64,000 nt of DNA, taken from contig NC_037324.1 in NCBI RefSeq assembly GCF_000143535.2, positions 1,302,001-1,366,000 on the forward strand, given 5' to 3'. The position numbers and the translations under genes are program-made. The stretch is from Botrytis cinerea B05.10. Taxonomy: Eukaryota > Ascomycota > Leotiomycetes > Helotiales > Sclerotiniaceae. Below are positions 21,329 to 32,152 of the stretch, piece by piece. How positions within the stretch are numbered: the stretch's first letter is position 1; the number at the start of each line of letters is the position of its first letter. The notes under the pieces are model-generated. The model made no database searches. It saw only the letters and a list, made by a program, of their open reading frames with translations, and was not told the DNA's origin.

Positions 21329-24300
21329 GGGGAGAGAGAGGGAAAGAGTCTATGTTTCGAGAAGAGATTGAGATAGGGGAACGAGAGATGTGATAATATC
21401 TTTATATGCATATACATATATACAATTGGAAGCTCGATCTGTGATTCTGTAGTTTGGATTTGTGGTTTGTGGTTTGAATTTTCATGTATGAGGTGTATGC
21501 ATGTATGTATTTCTGTACATCAATAGATGCAAGAATCATCATCATCATCATCACCATCATAGTTCCTCCTCCGGATCAGGGATTCAAAAACGTGTTTATC
21601 GAGCAGCGAGCAGAGAGTAGAGGGATCGAGATCAAGATCAAGATCAAGATCAAGATCCGTAGATGCTATAGGAGAACGAAGGAGTAGGTATATAGTTCCA
21701 TTATCATCTATACGCGTGTATTCTTATTCAAAAGCAGAGACAAATGCGAGGCTGAGAGCATGCAGGTAGTATGTAGTAGGGAAAGGGGAATTTGGATCTT
21801 CGATCTATATCTCACTCATCCTTCCTCTTATGTATATCTCGCCTGCCCGTCTTGATATGTATTTGCTGAATAAAAAGAAGGGAGGGAGAGGAAAGTAAAT
21901 AACGATGGACAAACAGATATACATACAGCTTTAAACAACGAACTAAAGACAAAAATGAAGTTCTCGAGAACGGGAATAATAAAGAGGAAGTGAGTGAGTG
22001 ATAAAACGGCAAAAACAACAACAAAAGTACATACAACAGTGGGGATTCGCTGGTGGTCACCCACCCAACTACTAATCCACCGATCTGAAGCTTGTGTATG
22101 GCAGAGCGGACGGGATGCCCAATTCTCTTCAGTCTATGGTCGTATGTGATTGACATTGGATTATGAAAGTTTATATACTCTTGTGAAACATGGATGAAAA
22201 GTTGGAGATTCGATGACAGTGGTCGTTTTGTTACCCGACTGGTCCGTTTTCCTAGGCGACGATTGTTTCCTGGTAGTGTGGAGTAATTGTCTTTATGCTC
22301 TTGATTCTGGAATTGTTTGTGAGAGGAGATAGCTGGTTTGAAGATATATTTTGTGGATTTGGTGAAGGGAGGTGATATATATATGTATGTTGGATTTCTG
22401 TGCAACAACCCCGACACGTGAGACGATGGCCATGCCTGATTGGTATCGAACAGACAGGCAAAGGAACACATAGCTAGCTACCTGAGTATCGACATCATCG
22501 CCGTATTCATAAAATGCAAACGATACGTAATGCAACAAAGAAAGGCTTGAGATGAGAGTTGTGGATGAGAGGTATTGACTCGAAGTTCTCATCCACTCGG
22601 TTGTGTCGAACATATCATTTTACCAGGTCAGGATGAGTATATTTTCCAATGGTAATGAGTATAAATATATAATCGGCTATAGGGAATGACAGAAATTACT
22701 AGTCTTTTTGGTCGTCGCCAGGAAAGATAGAGTGTTCTAGACATTCGCCCAAGGGGCTCCCAGATGAATCGGTAGTGATCACGAGGATCTTTGTAATCCT
22801 TAAGCTTCCGAGAAACGTGAATTGGCAATCGCTTGGTGGAGTCGGCGAAGATGATGCAGGTAATATTCGTATTGTAAGAATCTTCATTGTTGAACAGCTG
22901 CTTGTGTTCTGACCAAAATCATGTGAGCCAAGGAGGGGTCATGGTGAAATTGCTTGAAATCTATCGCTCCACACTCCATAGCGTGAGTACCTACTGTATT
23001 TTGGTAAGAGCTGAATGGTTGAATGGTAGAAAAAGACTCGCCTTACTTATTGCACTCGTACATCATAACCTTGGATCGTTATACGAACCTGATTGGAACA
23101 CATATGGGGAAGCCATATAGGTGCTATATGCAGTGTGCGGCGGTGGAATTCACGAAATGGGATGTTGCATTTGGCATCTCGCATTTGGGTGCTGATACTG
23201 GTGGCGATGTTTATACAAAATGAGCACTTGTTAATGAGGGGAATCGACATGATGGTGAGTTCTTGTGTGTGCTGATGTTGAACACACCGGTGATCCCTTC
23301 TTGATGGCCGGCAAGCTCGAAATTTGAGGACTTGCCGAATTTGTATAAGAGGATGCATATTGTTGCAACGATATCGTTGATAATTGTGGATGTATAGTCA
23401 GTCATATGTGCCATAACCATGTTCCCCACCAGGACAAAGGATTGCAGCAGTGAGCTTGGACTGCTGTTCGTACAGTTGTCAAGTATGTAGATGCAATCAT
23501 TTATCTCATATACTTGCCGAACGAACAAGTGTAAGAAATGGCGCTGTGCGTGCTGCTGCCGCCCAGACACCTTTGAGCGGAGAAAGAAAAAGGAAAAAAA
23601 AAGGTGGATGAAAAAACCTTGGAAGTTGTGTGAGACCTTTCGCTTTCCTCACCTGGACCTGCGAGGAACGAGAGTTTACCACTGTTTGTTTTGGGTTGAA
23701 CAGTTGTAAGGTTACCATTGCCCGATTGCTTTTTGCAGACAAATCGGCTCCAATGCAAGAAGAGTGAGCGGTGGCATGCATCAAGTACAATGAGGATAAA
23801 GCGCCAGGGTCGATTTGATGATCTCACGAGATTTGATATCGTGACCTTCCTTCATAGACATAAATGGCACGGCTATCGTGCCCTTTCCACCCCCTCACCG
23901 CTGTTCACTCTCCCATTTTCCGTCTTCCGTCTTCCGTTCTCCGTTTTGAGAGAGTGGTGCATGCCTTTGTCGGAAGGATCAAAGGGAACAGAACCCTTCC
24001 TGCTCCTCAATAGTCGGAACGCATATGACCAGTTTCTCGGATCTGTGTATGCAGTGCCATTGAACATCAAGCTCGAGATAGTGGTGGGGTGGGGTGGGTG
24101 GGGTAGGGGAGGGTCTGTTATCATCTCTCAGGATCGGACAGATGCCGGCCGGAGAAAATAGATAGATAGATGGATATATGGATGCATTGTTGCAGAAGAG
24201 CGCTTGGAAGCTGGCTAGGTATGCAGTCTGCTGATGATGGTGCAGCGGGCAGATAATGTACATAGATACCTCGTCGCCTTCAACAGACAAGACACAGGAA

Positions 24301-25296
24301 GATGTGTATGTCTGATGTCGACTTATCGTTATCGATAAAGCTACCTAGGTGTTCAAGAATCTAGCTAGAATAGAGAGTGCTAGTGTAGATTAAAGAAGAT
24401 CAGCAGCACCTTGTGGAGATGTCCAGACGAGTCTGCTCTCGCCCTCGCTCCCACTCTGCGTAGTATGGATGTCGACAGGATGTATGCAGCATGTATCTAT
24501 ATCTATGGCTTCACTGACCTTGCTGTGAGAGACTGCAAGGAGATGTGCCTCCGTTCAAATCTAAGACATTCTTCTTTGTACATCCTCCTTGAAAAGCCAT
24601 GAGTCGTGGAGCGTTGGTGCAGTATCTGTGGAGGGTCTCGGATCTAGCTGGGGCATGCACCTGGCTAGCAGACGAGAGACCTACATCGACCTACTGAGGA
24701 CTCTATGAACTGTTTCAATCTCTTGAGATCCCCAATACACTTGTCCATACTGCTCACACCCATATTGCCATACGACCCAGTGCACACTCTACTCGTACGC
24801 CTCGCCTCAATTCACAAAGGTTTCATGCAACGACCAGTGCATTCATTCGTGCATTCTCCTTTCAAATATTCGTTTCGTTGACTGCTATCCGTTGCCTTCT
24901 ATCCGTTGCATGCACAACAATTGGTGTATAGCAAGCAGCAGCTTCATTCATTTGGGGCAAGCTGCCTTTTCTTAACGTGATCTTGATGCCAATGATTAAT
25001 TAGCCACGGCAAGACATCTCTCGTACAAAATCCAAGGACACCCCCTCCCAGCGACATATTTGTACTAACTCCCAGTCTCGGCTTCAGAAAGTCAATACTG
25101 GGTAATCATAACTAACACCCGACTTAGTTGCGACCAGACCAGACTCAGTCAGCTCCGCATCAAACCCCAATCCCAAAAGCCCCGCCTGATTCCCGATTCC
25201 TGATTCCTACTTTGCACAGCAGTTCCTCTTTCATTTGATATTATTGTTCATATTTCCACCATATTCAACAATTCATATTACCTGGGTGAATCAATC

Positions 25297-25356
25297 TCGG
25301 ATCCTTTCTCGGAGCCTTTCTCGGATCCTTTCTCAGAGCCTTTCTCGCAACCTTTC
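25297..25356. repeat. 12-bp tandem repeat upstream of RING gene
   Basis: Five copies of TCGGATCCTTTC-type units (TCGGATCC, TCGGAGCC, TCGGATCC, TCAGAGCC and TCGCAACC, each followed by TTTC). The array ends about 300 bp before the start codon, probably in the 5' leader. Confidence 0.75.
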
Positions 25357-25662
25357 GACCTTCCACGGAGCATCAATCTCTCGACCTCTCAACCCTCCAT
25401 TGTGCGAGTCCTTTGCCAACCGTCAACAACAGCACCCTTTGCAGCCTTCCTATCACCATTTTGTTTGTGCGGCTTCAAAACTACAACGTCACACGATAAT
25501 GTCAAGTCAAATGAGCATCTAAGGAATATTGACGACACTTGAATAAGGATATTTGGAGTCATATACAACACCTAATCAACTATCTCCGACGAATCGTCGT
25601 CATAGATTTGGAGCTTGCCCTTCGACTTTCAATCCCAGGTCAGTGCGGGGTTGATAAGATAA

Positions 25663-28030
25663 ATGGATAATACTATGGATAATTCTATGGGGGATGACGA
25701 TGTTGATATGCCGTATGCGCCGCCTCTACAAAATGCGAATACCTCTCGCTGTCCAAATAACGAAGCCTCGCGGAATGGTATGCAACCGCCCAGTACCCGC
25801 TATCCACCGCTCATGAATCCTTGGGCGGGCTACCAAGGAAGCTACCATATGCCCTCTGCCATGGTGTATCGCACTTCAAATTATCCCTCAAGCCCGTATG
25901 GTAATGCAGCTTCAAATTTTGCCAGTCCAGGTTATGCCGCCCACTGGTCCCAGAATGCGCGTGCTCAATATCACGATCTTGCAGACTCTCAACATCAAAA
26001 TCCAGAGACACCTGGCAGACCCTTCCCTGCCCTCCCTCCTATGACAGCCCCCCCCGAGTACAACTCTTGGATGGGACCTTTGCCTCATAACACTCAAGCT
26101 ATGCCAATGTTCACCAATGAAAATTCCACAGCGGACAACAATAATACCCCTCAAAGACCGGGGAACAATGGTGTTCCGGGTCCTTCACAGGAACAAGGTA
26201 ATCCCCCAACTTCAACTACCCCATTCCTCTATTTAGAGATACAGTTTTCCGTCAGCTCGTGGGACAAATACTTCTTGGATGGTTGTAAGATTACTGAAGC
26301 TGACAACCTCGAAATAGTTCAACAAAGAAGGCGGGAGCGGGAACGAGAGCTACGACATCGACATGCTCCCCAAGGTGCTATTTCAGAAGCCTGTGAGTAC
26401 ACCCACTTCTATGTTTGAGCATCCTATAAATTTCATTCAATGTCCCTCTAATTAACACCTAACTTACCCTTTTATTTTTACATTTCTCTGCTTTGATGAT
26501 TAGACAGACCAATATGAAAGAGAAGGCATCCGTCCACTAACGAAATTTTTAGTTGGGCCTGCATCGTCGTACGTTTCTGTTTCCACTGGAAATTCCGAAT
26601 GGGAACGATCAAGTGCTAGATCAGGACGTCGTTTGGCTGATGCTCAACGTAGAGCAGCGTTGGGCCGTGCTAGTCGTACCGGTAGAGATTCGGATACCGA
26701 TGAAGAAGAATGGGGAGAAAGTGACCAAGATGATGATCTTATGGGAGGATTCGAAGCTGCTCAAATGCAGATGTTAGACAATGCCGCCTTTGCTTCTGCT
26801 TTACGCAGTCGTGGCGTTAACCTGAGTCGTGCTCTTGACCCGGGGAATTATGGTAAAGGAACGCCATCCAAAAAGTTTTTGTCTTCACTCCAGAAAATGA
26901 ATACTGATGCTCTGACGCAAGAAGAACGCAGTAAGTCTTGAATAGAGGTTTTTTGCAGCTCTTCTAACCATGTCCAGGTTGTTCTATTTGCTACGAAGAA
27001 ATCGGCGTAGCGAATCCCGAAGGTGTGATTGAACAGCCGTTACGTATGCCCAAGTGTAAACATATATTTGGAGATGTATGTCTCAAGACATGGTTCAAGG
27101 AGAACGATAGCTGTCCATACTGCAGGGATAAAGTTCCCACCCAATCTACAAGGAAGGTGATTGAGCAGCTTGTACGGCAGCAAATGCGAAGTCGCCATAA
27201 TATAACTGCCCGTTCCGCTGAATCAGGCCTCGTCAATTCAGGGTATGTTTCGAACAATTACTCTCTGAGAAAATAGCTAACATGCAGGAAGCGCACTTGA
27301 TCCACAGGACTATCACACACCAGTCTGGCAAGCGACCGATACTACGCCAAACCGACGTCACGTTGCCCGAGGAAGAATGGCCGGGTCTGGGACAGCACCA
27401 GCACCTTCAGTAAGGCGTCCCAGTTCATTGAGTTCTAACAGACTCTACATCCCCACTTCACAGCTGCAAAATGAAGTCAATCCCTTTCACACGCATTCGC
27501 GGCATAATTCGAACTCGGAGGAAGGCTCACCCGGAACCATGGGTGGATCGATCACGAACAACGGACAACGGCAGCCCGCACCTCCTCCAGCCAACTCGTT
27601 GGGACCCTCGGCAAATTCGACGGGTTATATGTTTCCAACAAACTTGCCCCCGGGATCGTCTGCAGTGTCAAATACTTTTATGCCTCCACCCACTCCCTCT
27701 TATTCCCAACACAGACCGATTGGGTTTGGATCTATGGGAAGTACAGCATTTGATCTACCTGAACGCCTGAACCCAGCCCACCTCCACAATTACATATCTT
27801 CAGTTTACCAACAAGAAGATTCTGTTGCCTTTCAAAGCCAGCAGCTGGCTCACGGCTTTGGGTTTCAATCCCAACAACACGCTCAGCAGTATCAGCAGAA
27901 CCACCAAGTTGAGCAACAACTTCAGCAGCACCAGCAAAATCGGCAACGGGAACATGAGCAGCAGAGACAGAGAGGAAGTAGAGATGCTGAGCCGTATTCC
28001 ACTCCAAATGGGGACATGGGAGACTTTTGA
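25663..28030 (+). CDS. RING-finger protein, probable E3 ubiquitin ligase
   Basis: Five exons as I read them: 25663-26197, 26318-26392, 26508-26930, 26978-27242 and 27292-28030, giving 678 residues. The N-terminal half is disordered (Pro/Asn/Met-rich), with a basic RRRERERE segment and an acidic DTDEEEWGESDQDDD stretch. The RING lies at residues 346-393: CSIC, then CKHIFGDVC, then CPYC. The C-terminal 250 residues are Ser/Asn/Pro-rich and end in a Gln-rich tract. A RING of this kind recruits an E2; the substrate is unknown. Intron 1 is 120 nt, in frame and without stops, so a retained-intron form would add 40 residues. The last intron must use an AAG acceptor at 27291, because the CAG five bases earlier gives a stop after four codons. 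The ring position usually occupied by His or Cys (ligand 5) is Gly or Asp here. Confidence 0.82.
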
Positions 28031-29036
28031 AGAGCACATCGGCCAAACCAAAAATTTATGGATGCATCTCAAAATTGCAAGCATAACTCACTCTCTACTT
28101 ACTCTTTCCGTCAACTTTCCTTTTTCCTTTTTCCTTTTTTAAAACACTCATGCACACATAAGAGTCATTTGGGCTATTTGGACCTGGCAGGAAAGGCATA
28201 CTGGCGTAGATAGGAGTTCTAGGTTCGTATACCAACTTTAAATGGGGAGACTACTTGTGTGTTAGTGGCTTCATGAATCTTCTTTCCTGCCCCCCCCCCC
28301 AAAGAATTGGTTGAGATTGTAGCAATGATGATGGTGGTGGTGGGTGTTGGCACCGATTATGATCTTCCTGGGCAGCCCAGCGTTAAATAAACATACATAA
28401 TCAGCGAATAGAGAATATTTGGATAAAAACTTTTGTGGTTGTGCTCTACAGAAAAAAATGTTTGAATGGCCGCTTTGACTTCCCAAATTTTCAATACGCA
28501 CATTAGAACCAAGAGAAATAGGAAAATTAGCAAGAACTATTTTGACTTGATTACATATAATATGATATTGATTAGAGAGGGCAATAATTAAGACATTATT
28601 GTTTCAAAGAAATACTTGAGTTTTTTATTTGATTATACTAAATGAGATGCTACTCAGACTTATTTCTATCTTCTGGGATGATGTCGTCCCATCACACAAT
28701 GTAAGGCTAATAATTATACAATGCTGACCACCACAAGGCTGATAGCTTCGTCGATCACAACTCTGAAGAGAAGCGGTAGGACGTGGCAGAAAAAAGTTCC
28801 CGTTGCTTTCTCTGAACATTGTAAAATAATCTTTTCCTATACTGATATAAAAGAGAGCTTCCCAACTCCTCACTATTACATTTTTCTCTACAATTTGAGA
28901 TCTTTTCTCTCGATAAGTATATTGAGTTTTGCTCTATCATTCTTACGATAATAGAAAATACGAATTATCTCGACGAGAAAGCGTTTTTGGAAGACGTCAG
29001 GCTTAGAGAGCTGGAGAATTCCTAGCAATCGCCGTC
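28031..29036. other. intergenic between RING and helicase genes
   Basis: No coding sequence is supported. It contains a run of ten C residues near 28290-28299 and the presumed upstream region of the helicase gene. The last 150 bp before the helicase ATG are A/G-rich. Confidence 0.55.
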
Positions 29037-31721
29037 ATGCCCGAGAAGGTTCTTCTTAAGTTCGGCGACGATGCTGATGAGACTCCGAAGGTTGTGCAAA
29101 AGGCGAGGGCTTTAGATACGAAATCTACAAATCAGAAACAGGCGCAATCGAAATCGAAATTGAAATCGCAACCGCAATCACATTCGACGAAATCCACAGG
29201 CACGAAACGTCTAAGAGATGGAAGCCCTAAATCAGACTCGAAGAGGAAGAAGCTGGCAGTGGTACAGGAAAAGGTGACAAATGCAAATGGTGCAAAGTTT
29301 ACAAAATTGGAGCATGCGGATGTCTTGGAGGTCGGTGAGAAAGAGCACGAAGAAGAAGCTGGAGTCCCTCACGAAGCGAAAAAATCAATCAATGGCACCA
29401 GCAAAATCAAATCCTTTGGGGAGGCAAACGATCGACAGCGGGCACCAAATCCGAGATCTGGCAGTGAGAATACCAAAAATGCGGCCCCGGACAGGCATCT
29501 ACAGAAAACAGCTAGGGAACTCGAGCCGTTTCGGAAATCGCTTCCGGTATATAAAAAACTGGTTGATCTTAAAACTGCTTTGCGCACCAATGACGTCCTT
29601 CTCTTGACTGCAGAGACGGGTTCTGGAAAAAGTACTCAATTGCCTCAATTTATGCATGATGAGCCTTGGTGCAAGAAACAAAAGGTAAAAGTCAAGAATG
29701 CGACGGGCCAAGAAGAGGAAATCTCAGTTGGCGGAGTCATTGCTATCACACAACCTCGTCGTGTTGCTGCTATTACTTTAGCCCGTCGTGTTGCTGCCGA
29801 GATGGGATCTGCCCTTGGATACCAACGTACAAATACTCCTGGAAAGGTCGGTTATTCCGTTCGTTTTGATACCAATACACCCATTGGAATGAAGATCAAA
29901 TTTGTTACCGAAGGTACCTTGCTTCAAGAAATGGTCCATGATCCAAATCTTAGAAAATACAGTGCTGTCATTATTGATGAAATTCACGAGAGAGGGGTTG
30001 ATGTTGATCTTATTGCTGGATTCCTTCGACAGATAGTTCATGGAGATAAGCAAGGCCGTGGTGGTATTCCGTTGAAAGTCGTTATCATGAGTGCAACTCT
30101 TGATTTAGGGGGATACGAAGCTTTCTTTGCAAACCCTGACTCAAATCCTAGTTATCAACCAGGAAACAACTATGGCTCAATATTTGCACCACATCTTGTG
30201 AACAATGAGAAGGTCATTGAGGCTGCCAAACCAATGCTGGCTGTAAAGTCTGGAAAGGCAGAGAATGTGGAATTAAAAGAGATACAAAGCCCCGAAAAAG
30301 CAGACACTGGCGTTGCCATTGAGGAAGTCAAAGGTAGGAAATTCAAAGTCGACCTATACTATGACAAGCCAGCCGACCCCAGTAATTACCAGGAGACTAT
30401 GTTCAAAAGGATTGCAAGTATCCATGTTACGGAACCTCTTCCCGGAGATATACTGGTCTTTCTAGTCGGTCAAGAAGAGATTGAATATATGCAAACGAGA
30501 CTTGAGGCTCTTGGCGAGTCTCTAAGCAAAGAAGTGCCGAGAATCAAGGTTATACCGCTGTATGGTGCTCTTCCACCAGATGCTCAACAGTTAGCCTTCG
30601 ATCCAGTCAAGGAGCCCAGGACGAGGAAAATCGTTCTGGCTACTAACATTGCGGAAACGTCAGTAACAGTTCCTGGTGTGCGATATGTAGTTGACAGCGG
30701 TAAAGCCAAGGTTAAGAAATATCGCACAAAGTTGGGGATGGAATCTTTGCTTGTCGTGCCGATCTCTAAACAGTCCGCCCTCCAAAGAATGGGTCGTGCT
30801 GGTCGTGAAGCGCCTGGTAAATGTTGGAGAGCATATGGTAAAGACGAATATGAATCTTGGCTTCAAGATGAAATTCCTGAAATTCTTCGTTGCGATGTGC
30901 TCGAGGCAGTTCTTAAAATGAAAGCTCGAGGAGTTCAAGATGTTATCAACTTTCCTCTCATGGATGCACCTGATGTGGAAGCTATGAAGCATGCCATCTT
31001 CCAACTTAACGCTATGGGAGCTCTTGATGACGAAGGTAACTTAACCACAGATGGTAAAAAGATGGCCAGTTTCCCTCTTCCTGCCGCTTATGGACGTGCC
31101 CTCATCGCCTCCTCATCTCCCGAGTTCAATTGCGTCCTCGACGCCATTGACGTTATCTCCCTCCTAACCGCTGATTCCGAAGTTTTCATCCAACCGAAAT
31201 CTCAAGAACAAGAAGAAGAAGTCGATGCCAATCGCGCCGATATCATCCGTCGCGAAGGCGATCTGCTCACTTATCTCACAACCATGCAACGCTATGCCTC
31301 GGAAAATACAAATCGATTCCAATGGTGCAAATCTCGCAACATCAGCGCACGAGCAATGAAATCCGCAATGCTGAACCGCAAACAATTGCGTCAATTAAGC
31401 GTCACTCATGGTCTCATTGATGCTCTTCCCCCTCCTGATCCGCAGCCCTTCGAACCCTCTACCCCGGAAAGAGCTGAATGTCTGATTAAGGCATTTCTGA
31501 AATCATTTGGAGATAGGACGGCGACGTTGGCACCAGATGGAAGTTATGTAACGACAAAGGGAAAGAATGCGGTGGTTATTCATCCGCAGAGCGTGCTCTG
31601 GGGAAGGAAAATGGAGGCGATTATGTTCTTGGAAAATGTGTTCAGTACGAGGAATTGGGCGAAGAAGGTTAGCGCTGTGCAGGCGGATTGGGTGTTGGAG
31701 TCCCTAGGTGGATGGATGTGA
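29037..31721 (+). CDS. DEAH/RHA-family RNA helicase (Dhr2/Prh1-like, ribosome biogenesis)
   Basis: An intronless gene of 894 residues. A Lys/Ser-rich N-terminal region of about 150 residues resembles a nucleolar tail. The helicase core has motif I TGSGKST (about residue 193-199), motif Ia TQPRRVAA, motif II at about 314-317, motif III SAT (about 351), motif V NIAETSVTVPGVRYVVDSG and motif VI QRMGRAGR (about 583-590). Then come the HA2 (ratchet) and OB-fold regions of the DEAH/RHA family. The closest match by arrangement is the Dhr2/Prh1 (DHX33-like) group, which acts in 18S rRNA maturation; I am sure of the family and less sure of the subgroup. Motif II reads DEIH where DEAH is usual. An acidic-basic insertion of about 60 residues lies between motif III and the second RecA domain. 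Confidence 0.88.
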   Translation: MPEKVLLKFGDDADETPKVVQKARALDTKSTNQKQAQSKSKLKSQPQSHSTKSTGTKRLRDGSPKSDSKRKKLAVVQEKVTNANGAKFTKLEHADVLEVGEKEHEEEAGVPHEAKKSINGTSKIKSFGEANDRQRAPNPRSGSENTKNAAPDRHLQKTARELEPFRKSLPVYKKLVDLKTALRTNDVLLLTAETGSGKSTQLPQFMHDEPWCKKQKVKVKNATGQEEEISVGGVIAITQPRRVAAITLARRVAAEMGSALGYQRTNTPGKVGYSVRFDTNTPIGMKIKFVTEGTLLQEMVHDPNLRKYSAVIIDEIHERGVDVDLIAGFLRQIVHGDKQGRGGIPLKVVIMSATLDLGGYEAFFANPDSNPSYQPGNNYGSIFAPHLVNNEKVIEAAKPMLAVKSGKAENVELKEIQSPEKADTGVAIEEVKGRKFKVDLYYDKPADPSNYQETMFKRIASIHVTEPLPGDILVFLVGQEEIEYMQTRLEALGESLSKEVPRIKVIPLYGALPPDAQQLAFDPVKEPRTRKIVLATNIAETSVTVPGVRYVVDSGKAKVKKYRTKLGMESLLVVPISKQSALQRMGRAGREAPGKCWRAYGKDEYESWLQDEIPEILRCDVLEAVLKMKARGVQDVINFPLMDAPDVEAMKHAIFQLNAMGALDDEGNLTTDGKKMASFPLPAAYGRALIASSSPEFNCVLDAIDVISLLTADSEVFIQPKSQEQEEEVDANRADIIRREGDLLTYLTTMQRYASENTNRFQWCKSRNISARAMKSAMLNRKQLRQLSVTHGLIDALPPPDPQPFEPSTPERAECLIKAFLKSFGDRTATLAPDGSYVTTKGKNAVVIHPQSVLWGRKMEAIMFLENVFSTRNWAKKVSAVQADWVLESLGGWM

Positions 31722-32152
31722 GTGGGAGTGGGAATGGGCTTAGGTTTATTGTTCTCTGGAAAGGAGTATTGGACGCTGTGAAAGAGAGATATCTGGGTGA
31801 ATGGATGGATAGATAGATAGATAGATAGATACCCAAGAGATGCGAGGTGTAGAATGCAGGAGATAGAGATCTATGCGCTTCATAGATGTAACCTGACCTC
31901 TCAAAATATATACCATTTTAATATTACACGACAATTAATTGCAAACAGATCTCGCAATTACATGCAAAGCATTGAGACAAGATTCCACCATGTATGTTCT
32001 CCGGATGCAGAAAGCTGGGGCTGCACTGGATTTTCCACGTAAAATTGATTGCGGTGGGTATATATAATAAATATATCACTCAGCTAGACATGATCCTCAA
32101 CGCGAGCGACACTACATATCACATACCGCATTTCCTTCTCTAGGCACCCTAC
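31722..32152. other. convergent 3' intergenic region with (GATA)n run
   Basis: The 430 bp lie between the helicase stop and the APC2 stop, so both 3' ends lie here. It contains about six GATA units at 31805-31830 and A/T-rich sequence. Confidence 0.6.

Larger units (their letters stand above)
20399..25662. other. 5.2-kb gene-free stretch between SEC9 and the RING gene
   Basis: No frame here has a start, codon character and splice signals that I trust. The first part is the SEC9 3' region and the last 400-500 bp is probably the RING gene 5' leader. In between there are tandem arrays (listed separately), a perfect-stem A/T hairpin, runs of (GATCAA) near 21626-21655 and (CATCAT) near 21536-21560, and several 60-70 codon minus-strand open stretches. 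A small minus-strand frame at 22699-22887 begins with ATG but resembles nothing known. Confidence 0.55.

Noticed and set aside
21812..22471. 219-codon minus-strand frame in the gap after SEC9
   Set aside because: Composition is rich in His/Ile/Ser/Tyr with repeats of low complexity, and it has no motif or splice support.
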